From: a virus
DNA length: 31,851 nucleotides
Direction: 5' to 3' (one strand)
Virus record (IMG/VR): IMGVR_UViG_3300032242_002521
Location: 1 to 31,851 of that record
Made by a program: the position numbers and the translations under genes. The notes beneath the pieces are model-generated. The model did not search any database. It was not told the origin of the DNA and worked only from the letters and a program-made list of their open reading frames with translations. This document shows, in pieces, positions 21,005 to 28,660 of this stretch. Numbering within the stretch: position 1 is the stretch's first letter; each line of letters opens with the position of its first letter.

Positions 21005-22615
21005 TTAATTGGAAATCTTACCCATCATGGTTTCTGTTTTAATTTTCTTTAAAGCTGAACGAGCTAAGTCTTTTGCACGGGACATTGGTGTATGTTTTGC
21101 GCCAGATTTATCTGTTACTGTAGCTTTAGTTGCTTTCCATGGAGTTTCTTTATGCCATGATCCTGGATCTTTTTCTTCATTACGTTGTTTTGCATAATAA
21201 GCAGCAAGAGCCATTTCTTTGCGCTTGGCTTTAGATTTACCAGCAAACTTAGGATTGTCTGAGTGAATAAAATCGTGAATCCAATCACCAGCATCCGCAT
21301 CTTTAGAAAGAACTTCATTAATTTGTTCATCTAATTCAGCTTCTTCTTTATGCATTTTACTTAAAGTGATTGCAAGGCGAGCACGCTTTCCCGCTTTGCC
21401 TGAATCATGTTTATGTTTCTCAGCATAAGCTTGAGTGGACATACCGGCACGTTTAGCTGCAGCGGTCTCAGCTCCGGGCTTTTTTACGGCACCAGCGATC
21501 CAATTTTTTTCTTCTTTAACTGTCGTATGACGCTCAACTTTGGTCAAACGGCAACCTTCTTTACATTTTTCATGAGCTTGTTTAATAGCATCTTCATCAT
21601 CTTTAGCTACCAATAAATTCATACCGGTCCACTCACCTTTATCGTTTTCGTAATGAGCTGCGTGTGTATGTGAATCATTTGATTCTGTTTTTAAATTTGG
21701 CAAATTAACATGTGGTTCTTTTGCTTTGATTGATTTAATTGCAGGAGTTTCTTCTGGCTCTTCCATTTCTGGAGCATGCATTTCACCATCAGATTTTAAT
21801 TTTAATTTAAATGATTTGAAATCATTTGCTTTACCACCATCAACACGACCACGAATCATATCTGTAGTAATTTTATTCGGATTTTCATCTGGCGTGGTTA
21901 CTTTAGCTTCGTCCAATTCAACTTCTTCGTTACGTGCCTTAGCAAGGTTATCTTTATGAGAAATAGTATCTTTCTTAGGACCTTTAACATCGGACATAGA
22001 CAAAGGTTTTTCACCTTTTGCTTTTCGTAGATAAGCAGGAACATCAGACTTACTAACTTCTTCACCCATGTTATTATCAGTGAAAGTTTCTTTTGGTCCG
22101 GAGCCTTTGTTTTCTTTAATTTTTGCCTTGACTTTTTCTTTCCATTTTTTAGCAATGGTCATTTCTTCTTCGTGATGCATTTTCTTTTCATGACCTTTTA
22201 CTTCTTTTTTGGCAATATTTTTGACTTCTGGCTTAGTTACGCAATCACCTTCTTCTTTAAGGTCTTTTTCTTTAGGACCTTTCATTTTATCTAATTCGTG
22301 TTTAGTCTGGTCACGGTGAGCTTTCGCAGCATTACCATAACGATGGCCGTAAACTTTCATACCAGTTTTAGTTTGCACTTTTTCAGAAGCAGCTTCATCC
22401 ATTTCGATGGCTTCTTTATGTGACTTTGCAGTAACAGGATACTTTTTACCCTGGAACTCAAAATGAGTTTGATTGGCTTTCTTAGCGGCATGTGCAGCTT
22501 TATGAAAACCTGTTTCGTCAAGTTCTGGCTCAAGAAGAAGTTCTTTTTTTTCTTCAGCAAGAATTTTGCTGACGGCATCAATCATTGATTGAGTTACTTT
22601 ACTTTTTGCAAACAT
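21005..22615 (-). CDS. Large modular Lys-rich protein, head-cluster, possible polyprotein
   Basis: A 536-residue protein made of short modules: residues 1-75 (LLEPELDETGFHKAAHAAKK, then HFEFQGKKYPVTAKSHKEAI), a Lys/Glu-rich stretch to about 300, a unit at 314-370 (HAAHYENDKGEWTGMNLLVA), WIAGAVKKPGAETAAAKRAG at 372-391 with DSGKAGKRARLAITL, and FAGKSKAKRKEMALAAYYAK at 457-476. I recall these modules as conserved in proteins of T4-like aquatic phages. EMDEA, ELDEA and ELDEQ (71-75, 233-237, 427-431) match the L-x-E pattern cut by T4-type prohead protease, which suggests processing in the head. No catalytic motif. Confidence 0.68.
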   Translation of the reverse strand: MFAKSKVTQSMIDAVSKILAEEKKELLLEPELDETGFHKAAHAAKKANQTHFEFQGKKYPVTAKSHKEAIEMDEAASEKVQTKTGMKVYGHRYGNAAKAHRDQTKHELDKMKGPKEKDLKEEGDCVTKPEVKNIAKKEVKGHEKKMHHEEEMTIAKKWKEKVKAKIKENKGSGPKETFTDNNMGEEVSKSDVPAYLRKAKGEKPLSMSDVKGPKKDTISHKDNLAKARNEEVELDEAKVTTPDENPNKITTDMIRGRVDGGKANDFKSFKLKLKSDGEMHAPEMEEPEETPAIKSIKAKEPHVNLPNLKTESNDSHTHAAHYENDKGEWTGMNLLVAKDDEDAIKQAHEKCKEGCRLTKVERHTTVKEEKNWIAGAVKKPGAETAAAKRAGMSTQAYAEKHKHDSGKAGKRARLAITLSKMHKEEAELDEQINEVLSKDADAGDWIHDFIHSDNPKFAGKSKAKRKEMALAAYYAKQRNEEKDPGSWHKETPWKATKATVTDKSGAKHTPMSRAKDLARSALKKIKTETMMGKISN

Positions 22616-22616
22616 T

Positions 22617-24521
22617 TTAAATTGCTCCCTTTTTATTTTTCTTTTTAATTACACTTGTTGCACGAATTTTCATATCGTATGGTGTATCCATGGGTTCTTT
22701 ATTACCAGCACCACCTGTTGTACCACTAACTCCCATATCAAAAGCTCCCGGATCATCAATAGCTTCTTTTTTAATTGATTTTCTAAACTTTTTAAAGTCT
22801 TTTTCTTTATCCGCATGAGAATCAAAATTATAATCACTACTTAAAGGATTTGGTGACCCTCCTGATGGCATCGCTGTCGTATCAGGATTTGCATTACTAT
22901 AACCTTGACTCTCGCTATATGTCTGATTACCCAACCCAGCACCACCAGTTAATCCTGAACCGTTGGTACGGGTATTCCATTCAGAAGCAAATCCGTCTGC
23001 TTTAGAGGTGCGACCATCGCTTACTGAAGTGTATTTTGGTTTTTTTACTTTTTCTTTGTCTTTGCTGAAGTTGCTTTCTTTTTTGTCGGCGTAGACTTTG
23101 AGCGTTGGGCTTTTGGCTTCTGCCGTGTAGGCGGCGTGCCAAGCACCACCGGTGGTTGATTTCCCGTTGGGGTTTTTTCTTGGGTGCGTGTTGCCTTTGA
23201 TTTCGTCTCCACTATAGGTGGCTGAGTTGTCTGGAGTGCTGTCTCCTGGACTTCTGGTTGTGATTCCTGAGTTTTTGGTCCTGTGAAGAAACCGATTATA
23301 GCTTTTAACATTTTTATCTTCCTTAAATAATGAATTAATATTTTTGTTGTTTCGATTCAACCAATCTTCCGAGGTTTCATTTAATACTTTAACATCCAAG
23401 AAATTGTTAGTAAATTCATATACTTGGTGTATATCTTCTACTTTTTCTGAGATGCTACCTGTATTATCAAAAACAACGAAATTTTTAAAGGCCTCGTTGA
23501 AATATTTAGTATTTCTCTGAGATTTCGACCATTTATCTTGACGTACTGATTCTACCATCATTCTAGATAATAGAGAGTTTCTTTCTTTACTCACTTCATC
23601 TGTGGTATTCACAAAAATCATCATGGTCTTATAACCAAGCTCTTCTAATTCTTCTTTAATATAAGCAATTCTATCTTTATCGTCAGCTGGACCATTAATG
23701 ATTAATGGACCACGATTCCGAATGGCTTCTCTTCGAAAATCACTAGTTTTTTCTGATAGTTTTTGTTTATCGCCCAAGTAATCTTGTGCTTGAATAAAAT
23801 TCAATTCAACGATACGACTTTCAGCAATAGCTTCACGAATAATAACATCTTTACCTGAACCAGGACCACCAGTCACAAATATTGCATGAAACATTCCACG
23901 TTCAGCATTTTCGTGTAAACCCATACCTTTACGAGTATCATGCATAAGTTCTTTTGCGTGTTTATCGGACACATGGTGTGGAACACCTTTACGAAATTCT
24001 TTAAAATCACCAGTAGAAGCGTGATGCCTCATTTTTGTTCCGGATACACCCTCATCACCCTCAGCATCAGGATCACGATGACCTGCGGAATGAACATGAA
24101 TCTTTTTAAAGTTATATAATGCACCTTTATGTGTACCATTATATTTGTGTAATTTTTCTTTCATTTCTTTAACACGGTCAGAACCAACGACCATATGCAA
24201 ATGAGTTACACCATTTTTATGTAAATGTTCTGCATGGTTTAAAAATGTAGGATGTTCTTTTGAAGATTTCTCAAAATGCGTACCCGGAGAATATCTTTTT
24301 AAATGTTTTACTTTTTGTTCACCACTCAAAGGATTCTTTTTAGCATCTTGAGAGTGAGATACAACAACAGAATGTGTTGCGTTATGTTTATGAGCAACTT
24401 CTTTAACTTTATCAATTAATTTCAAATGACCTGTGGTGGGCGGATTCATCCGACCAAATGTCATCACATGGTGTTTACCGGAAGATTCTTCCTCTTTAAT
24501 TACTTCTAAAAAAGACTTCAT
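22617..24521 (-). CDS. Adenylyl/cytidylyltransferase plus P-loop fusion protein with CTS-like N-terminus
   Basis: A 634-residue protein. Residues 1-10 (MKSFLEVIKE) resemble the T4 capsid-targeting leader. Residues 18-200 form a nucleotidyltransferase domain: GRMNPPTTGH (23-32, the GxxxPxxxGH motif), VVVSHS, VVGSD (111-115), and GVSGTKMR (158-165, the SxTxxR-like motif). This resembles NMN adenylyltransferase/NadR. Residues 210-380 form a P-loop ATPase domain: Walker A GGPGSGKD (218-225) then LIINGPADD. The C-terminus is low-complexity and ends KKKNKKG. In T4-like cyanophages related proteins are annotated as cytitidyltransferase. Domain 1 contains about 13% histidine. Substrate is not certain: NMN, a nucleotide, or a polynucleotide. 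Confidence 0.78.
   Translation of the reverse strand: MKSFLEVIKEEESSGKHHVMTFGRMNPPTTGHLKLIDKVKEVAHKHNATHSVVVSHSQDAKKNPLSGEQKVKHLKRYSPGTHFEKSSKEHPTFLNHAEHLHKNGVTHLHMVVGSDRVKEMKEKLHKYNGTHKGALYNFKKIHVHSAGHRDPDAEGDEGVSGTKMRHHASTGDFKEFRKGVPHHVSDKHAKELMHDTRKGMGLHENAERGMFHAIFVTGGPGSGKDVIIREAIAESRIVELNFIQAQDYLGDKQKLSEKTSDFRREAIRNRGPLIINGPADDKDRIAYIKEELEELGYKTMMIFVNTTDEVSKERNSLLSRMMVESVRQDKWSKSQRNTKYFNEAFKNFVVFDNTGSISEKVEDIHQVYEFTNNFLDVKVLNETSEDWLNRNNKNINSLFKEDKNVKSYNRFLHRTKNSGITTRSPGDSTPDNSATYSGDEIKGNTHPRKNPNGKSTTGGAWHAAYTAEAKSPTLKVYADKKESNFSKDKEKVKKPKYTSVSDGRTSKADGFASEWNTRTNGSGLTGGAGLGNQTYSESQGYSNANPDTTAMPSGGSPNPLSSDYNFDSHADKEKDFKKFRKSIKKEAIDDPGAFDMGVSGTTGGAGNKEPMDTPYDMKIRATSVIKKKNKKGAI
23045..23311 (-). 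CDS. Nested out-of-frame ORF, possible overlapping gene
   Basis: An 88-codon frame fully inside the 22617-24521 gene, starting MLKAIIGFFTGPKTQESQPE and ending in a basic tail (STPTKKKATSAKTKKK). AAGGA lies 8 bases upstream of its ATG at 23311. Over 23101-23280 I count 96 G or C of 180 (53%), well above the surrounding AT-rich sequence, as expected where two frames are constrained. The product has a short hydrophobic start, a Pro/Thr/Gln-rich middle and a basic end, like small phage proteins of MLKxIxxFF type. It may still be a by-product of the host gene's low-complexity sequence. Confidence 0.38.
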   Translation of the reverse strand: MLKAIIGFFTGPKTQESQPEVQETALQTTQPPIVETKSKATRTQEKTPTGNQPPVVLGTPPTRQKPKAQRSKSTPTKKKATSAKTKKK

Positions 24522-24524
24522 ATT

Positions 24525-25097
24525 TTATGTTGCACCAATTTTCATGTTTGTTAGAGGACCATTGTTATGTTTAGCTTGTAAAGAAAAAACTTTATGTCCT
24601 TTTTTATCGTTTTCATGTTCGTGTGTATGAACGTTGATGTTTGCTTCGCCACCTTTATGAAAACTAAAGTGGTGTGCATTTCTAATCTTATGGTAAGTTT
24701 CATTATCGGAAGGATCACTTACAGTAGCTTTAGCCTTCTTATCGTGGCCACCTTGGCCGTGAACTTTAACATAAGGTAAAGAATGTTCAGAGTTGCCTTT
24801 GATGTAAGTACTCAACAGATGATGTTTTAATTCTTCATGATGGCTTTTGGCCATCTGAGAATAACCTTTATGAAGTTTATCTCTTACTTCACCATTAATT
24901 TTTTTAGCGTGTTCTCCAGCTTTTTTATAAAGTTCACTTTTTTTGTATTCTGGATTTTCTACTTTTTTCTCAGCATCTAAATGTTTAGGACCTTTAATTG
25001 CTCTTACTGCGGCCGCCTTATTAGTTCCTAAGCCATGTTTGGCCATAAATTCTAAATGGCGTTTGTGTACATGAGAATGAATATCATACTCACTCAT
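24525..25097 (-). CDS. His-rich protein, unknown function, coupled to its upstream gene
   Basis: A 190-residue protein starting MSEYDIHSHVHKRHLEFMAK at 25097 with AGGAGG 5-6 bases upstream. By my count 24 of 190 residues are His (about 13%), mostly HxH or HH pairs (HTHEHEN, AHHFSFH). It overlaps the upstream His-rich gene by 8 bases, and the two may derive from one longer protein: in other T4-like phages I recall a single protein spanning both parts. No leader like the CTS is present. No motif of its own recognised. Confidence 0.62.
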   Translation of the reverse strand: MSEYDIHSHVHKRHLEFMAKHGLGTNKAAAVRAIKGPKHLDAEKKVENPEYKKSELYKKAGEHAKKINGEVRDKLHKGYSQMAKSHHEELKHHLLSTYIKGNSEHSLPYVKVHGQGGHDKKAKATVSDPSDNETYHKIRNAHHFSFHKGGEANINVHTHEHENDKKGHKVFSLQAKHNNGPLTNMKIGAT

Positions 25098-25881
25098 GGC
25101 TGCCTCCTAAATGTTTACTTAAAAAGCCACTAAGTTCTTTTGTTCCGCCGTTATGAAATCCAATTTTACTAACAGCACTGGATTTTGCTGAAATACCCAA
25201 ATAATGATGCTTTGCTGATGAAGGTTTTTTATGAAACTTAACAGCAACATCACTTGGGTTTTCTTGTTGTGAAGCTTTGATGCCTGTTTTCTTTTCAATG
25301 TCGCCTGGTTTATGTGTCATATGAACTTCATGAACACCTTCATATCCAGCTTTTTTAGCATGGTCGATAAAAACTTTGTGTTGTTCTTTAGCTCTATCTT
25401 CTTGAGTCTTTACTTCATGTGTTCCATATTTTTTATCGTGGTCGGCTAATTTAGATTTATGGTGTTTATCTAATTCTTCATGTTCTTTATCAATATACTT
25501 ACCACCGTTTAAATGTTTAGCTAATTGAGTTTCGTTGTAACCGCCACGATGTGGATTAACAGAAGCTGATGCTTTTTTTGCAGCTGCATGCTTTTCTTTT
25601 TCAGCATCAGTCATATCAGGCTTTTTAGCAAGCTCATCTAATCGTTCTTCATGCAACTTATCAACTAGAATCATGCCATGTTGCTTTTTCAATTCTTTAG
25701 CAACTTCATCTGGAGTCAGGTGGCCTGAAAGAGTGTGGGATAAATCGCCAAATTTATTGTGAACATGATACACGTCTTTTTCGGCGTCATGGCTTAACTT
25801 ATACATCCCTTTAATTGGATGATAGAAAGAATGAAATCCTTTTTTAATTTGTTCTTTTAAAAACAAAGCAAAACTTTTCAT
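25090..25881 (-). CDS. CTS-like, His-rich protein with possible PD-(D/E)XK-like motif
   Basis: A 263-residue protein. Residues 1-10 (MKSFALFLKE) match the capsid-targeting-like leader. By my count 28 His of 263 (about 11%). The C-terminal half has YNETQLAKHLNGGKYID (about 115-131), then PSDVAVKF (209-216) and GISAKS (229-234), a P-x-D ... S-x-K pattern reminiscent of PD-(D/E)XK nucleases with Ser at the second acid position. KIGFHNGG follows. I cannot confirm a nuclease fold; motif spacing is only suggestive. It overlaps the ligase-like gene and the following His-rich gene, which together form a tight translational unit. Confidence 0.62.
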   Translation of the reverse strand: MKSFALFLKEQIKKGFHSFYHPIKGMYKLSHDAEKDVYHVHNKFGDLSHTLSGHLTPDEVAKELKKQHGMILVDKLHEERLDELAKKPDMTDAEKEKHAAAKKASASVNPHRGGYNETQLAKHLNGGKYIDKEHEELDKHHKSKLADHDKKYGTHEVKTQEDRAKEQHKVFIDHAKKAGYEGVHEVHMTHKPGDIEKKTGIKASQQENPSDVAVKFHKKPSSAKHHYLGISAKSSAVSKIGFHNGGTKELSGFLSKHLGGSHE

Positions 25882-27068
25882 TTTCTCACCTTTAATAAAT
25901 TCTGTTTAGCAAATTCAGCACGGTTTACCAATTTAGTTGGTTGATTATCATGATGTACAACAAAACCTTCTGGTTTAGATTTTTTACCAGCAATATGATG
26001 TTGGTAATGTCCTTCGTGAGTTTCTAAAGATTTAACCAAAGAGTTTTTGGCTTGATGCAGGTGATGATGCATTGAAAACAAATTACTGTAATGTTCTGCG
26101 TGTTTTTCAACATGCTTAATTTGTTTCTCACCTTCACCAATTTTTTCAGATTTACTCTTATCAGTTTTAACTTTATCGGCCATCTTTTGATGTTCACGAT
26201 GTAAATGTGTTTTGAAACCTTTAGTATTAGGAACTTCATCGTGTCTAACTGTATGATTTATATATGTTGCTAGGTGGCCATGTTCTCCACTATGTTTTGG
26301 ATGAATGGCGTCATACATCTTGTGACCATTTGTGTCATGAATTTCTCTAGCTGCAGCCATGTGTTTCTGAAAGTGTTTTTCATTCTCTTCCGAATGTTTT
26401 ACTTTACTTGTATCATGTTCGGCACCATGAATATGAACATCTGGATGTTCTTTAAATTTACTGGTATCAACATGAGGAGAAGCTGAAGTCATGTCGTGAT
26501 TATATTCATGATGCACCACAACACCAACTTTAGATTTTTTAATCTTTTCAGCTTCTTTACCTTTGGCTGTATATGTTATGGTATTTGGTGTAAAAGATAC
26601 TTTATGTTCTTTTTCTTCAAAAATATAACCTTCATGCAAAGTTTTAGTATCTGCATGATGCATTAAGTCACCTTGGAATACGCCAGTTTTTGGTGTAACT
26701 TTTGGTAGATGTTTTAGAGCATGTTTGAGTGTATGTGCTAAACCGGGGGCATGGCCATGGTTTCTGTCGATATCGGTTTCTGTATGATTAATCTTTGGAT
26801 TTTTATTAAAAGCAGATTTGGTTGCAACAAAAAACTTACCATTCTTAGGATGATGACCAAAAACAATCGATGGTGAACCATCATATTTCATTGTTAAATT
26901 GGTATTTTTATGACCAGCCTTCATGTGAGCATGAGCTTTCATTAAAGCTTCGTGAGCATGTTCAAAACCCGAATGGCCGTGCATTAATGGTCTATCTTCA
27001 GCATGATGTATATGCTTTAGTTTCGAACCTTCAGATTCTTCTTTTAAGAATGATAAAAATGACTGCAT
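25878..27068 (-). CDS. Ligase-like nucleotidyltransferase with CTS-like N-terminus (DUF6267-like)
   Basis: A 396-residue protein read from the ATG at 27068 (MQSFLSFLKEESEG), which has GGAG upstream; a longer frame to 27092 is less likely. After the CTS-like leader come ligase-superfamily motifs: KYDG with Lys61 as the candidate adenylated lysine (KxDG, motif I), FVATKS (80-85), FQGDL (131-135, motif III-like), EGFVV (367-371, motif IV) and TKLV (378-381, motif V). This pattern fits DNA/RNA ligases and related adenylyltransferases. It is about 14% His (57 of 396 by my count). I recall the family as DUF6267. Activity unproven. First gene behind the late promoter motif at 27113-27120. Confidence 0.68.
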   Translation of the reverse strand: MQSFLSFLKEESEGSKLKHIHHAEDRPLMHGHSGFEHAHEALMKAHAHMKAGHKNTNLTMKYDGSPSIVFGHHPKNGKFFVATKSAFNKNPKINHTETDIDRNHGHAPGLAHTLKHALKHLPKVTPKTGVFQGDLMHHADTKTLHEGYIFEEKEHKVSFTPNTITYTAKGKEAEKIKKSKVGVVVHHEYNHDMTSASPHVDTSKFKEHPDVHIHGAEHDTSKVKHSEENEKHFQKHMAAAREIHDTNGHKMYDAIHPKHSGEHGHLATYINHTVRHDEVPNTKGFKTHLHREHQKMADKVKTDKSKSEKIGEGEKQIKHVEKHAEHYSNLFSMHHHLHQAKNSLVKSLETHEGHYQHHIAGKKSKPEGFVVHHDNQPTKLVNRAEFAKQNLLKVRK

Positions 27069-27112
27069 GAATTTTTCTCCAGATTGCAACACACTATGGT
27101 TGCCGGTTTACT

Positions 27113-27120
27113 TATTTATA
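27113..27120 (-). promoter_or_regulatory. T4-type late promoter motif
   Basis: TATAAATA on the minus strand, a perfect match to the T4 late -10 element read by gp55, 45 bases upstream of the ligase-like start at 27068. It sits in the non-coding gap after the hairpin at 27142-27161, where a new transcription unit is expected. Such 8-mers occur by chance several times in 32 kb of AT-rich DNA, so position is the main support. Confidence 0.55.
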
Positions 27121-27141
27121 CAACTTTTGATTCCTTACCTT

Positions 27142-27161
27142 GCCAACTTTAAAAGGTTGGC
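27142..27161. terminator. Hairpin between the glycan block and the head cluster
   Basis: GCCAAC and GTTGGC arms with an 8-base loop (TTTAAAAG on the plus strand), 16 bases after the stop of the 27177-27980 gene. There is no T run after it on the minus strand, so it is at best a weak or Rho-aided terminator or an RNA-stabilising hairpin. Confidence 0.35.
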
Positions 27162-27176
27162 TTTACTACATAGTGA

Positions 27177-27980
27177 TCAAATTGTTGGATCCTGATACTC
27201 TTTGAATATGATAAATGGAGAATTTTCAAGAATTGGGTGTAATTCAAATAGTTCAGGTTTTTGTAAATATGACATTAACATTAGAGTTTGATCATCATCA
27301 ATCAGATTATTTTTCATTAACTCATTAATACTATGATATATTAGACCTTCCAAAACCGGCCAAAGCGTCTTATCCGCAACGATCATAGATCCATGCATGT
27401 GAACTACATTATTTGCAATAACGTCTTGGATGTATGTTCCTTCAACAAAATCTCTGGTATTGAAGAAATGTATTTTGTCTTTTGTAAATGAATATTGCCA
27501 CTTTTTAACGCCATTAAGTGTTGATTCTTCTCTGCAATAACCAAAATCCAACCAAGCAATTTGATCGGTACCAATGATTTCACTTTGAATTGCACGATTG
27601 ACAAATGAAGATTTTAAGGCATTTACTATAACATAATCTGCATTCCAGTATTCTGGATTGCGTACTTGCATGGGATTTATTTTACTTAGATATTCAGAAT
27701 CTTTCTGAATTTTTGTAATTTGTTCTCGTAACACATTGAAACTATTAGGAAAATCAATGGTCAAAATGTCGGTTGGCCTATCTTGCCTAAGAAATTTTAC
27801 TCGGTCAACTAGGTCTTTAGAAGTAAAAACTACCATAGGATTTTCTAATTTGGCCATGTGACCAAATCGTTCAAAATAAGTATCAGTTGTTCTATGAAGA
27901 TAATGTGGTAATCCTTTTTCAGGAGTCCAGTCTCCACGACCAATATCAAAGAAGGCAGTAACTATGGTAATGTCATTCAT
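27177..27980 (-). CDS. HtrL/YibB-family protein, probable glycosyltransferase
   Basis: A 267-residue protein. The start ITIVTAFFDIGRGDW (residues 4-18), LHRTTDTYFERFG and PMVVFTS, and the central AWLDFGYCR are typical of the HtrL_YibB family, found in bacterial LPS gene clusters and in T4-like phages. The family has a GT-A-like look but poorly known chemistry. It starts inside the stop of the methyltransferase gene (4-base overlap). Last gene of the glycan block. Confidence 0.78.
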   Translation of the reverse strand: MNDITIVTAFFDIGRGDWTPEKGLPHYLHRTTDTYFERFGHMAKLENPMVVFTSKDLVDRVKFLRQDRPTDILTIDFPNSFNVLREQITKIQKDSEYLSKINPMQVRNPEYWNADYVIVNALKSSFVNRAIQSEIIGTDQIAWLDFGYCREESTLNGVKKWQYSFTKDKIHFFNTRDFVEGTYIQDVIANNVVHMHGSMIVADKTLWPVLEGLIYHSINELMKNNLIDDDQTLMLMSYLQKPELFELHPILENSPFIIFKEYQDPTI

Positions 27981-28660
27981 TTTACACCATTAATGTGAAT
28001 TTGTGATGGAGATTTAAATTCTGTATTTTCTTTTTTTCTTATAATAGCATGGACATAACATGGGTAGATATAAACATTACCATCATAAGGTTTTAATTCT
28101 TTTAATCCAGTTGAACTCATACACTCAGATAGGTATAGTCCAACCAATTCATAATTATTTTCTCTGGCCAAACATTCAAAGAATACTGGACTATATGAGA
28201 AGAATCCGTGATTTGCTTCTAAACAAGGCAAAACATGGATGGCAGTACCATATACTTTTAATAAATCGTGTACTAATTTAAATGCGGATAGTTGACCAAT
28301 TAAGTGTTCTGTTGTTCCATGATTTGTAACTAACTCATAACGACCCATATGTTCTTCAGGACATTGTATGTAATTTAAATCCCATTGTAAAGATTCTGGA
28401 TCTAAAGGATCCAAATCGATAGAGGTATAATCATGTCCCCACGATTGGTGCATGGACTTGCAACTCATGTTATACTTATATTGTTCCGCCAAATTAGGAT
28501 CTAAACCTAAAGCAGTTAAGTATTCTTCAAAAAAAGGCTTATCTTCAAAATGAACGGTTTGGGCGCCCAACTCCATGATTTTAATTTTATCAGTAAAATC
28601 AGTATATCCTTTATCCTTTAAAGTTTTATAGTGGACCAAAGTTTCTCTAGTAACACCCAT
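27977..28660 (-). CDS. SAM-dependent methyltransferase-like protein
   Basis: A 227-residue protein with a Rossmann-type methyltransferase layout: KIKIMELGAQTVHF (motif I-like), YTSIDLDP (residues 78-85, acidic end of strand 2), ELVTNHGTTEHL (109-120, motif IV-like) and a helix with TAIHVLPCLEANHGFFSY. This matches FkbM/Methyltransf_11-type enzymes that act on small molecules or sugars. With glycosyltransferases on both sides, methylation of a sugar is a reasonable guess. TAATG junction with the upstream gene. Confidence 0.7.
   Translation of the reverse strand: MGVTRETLVHYKTLKDKGYTDFTDKIKIMELGAQTVHFEDKPFFEEYLTALGLDPNLAEQYKYNMSCKSMHQSWGHDYTSIDLDPLDPESLQWDLNYIQCPEEHMGRYELVTNHGTTEHLIGQLSAFKLVHDLLKVYGTAIHVLPCLEANHGFFSYSPVFFECLARENNYELVGLYLSECMSSTGLKELKPYDGNVYIYPCYVHAIIRKKENTEFKSPSQIHINGVK

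Noticed and set aside
24525-25097. Frameshift or sequencing error joining the two His-rich genes
   Set aside because: The second gene has a strong AGGAGG and an 8-base overlap typical of this genome, so a real split is simpler.
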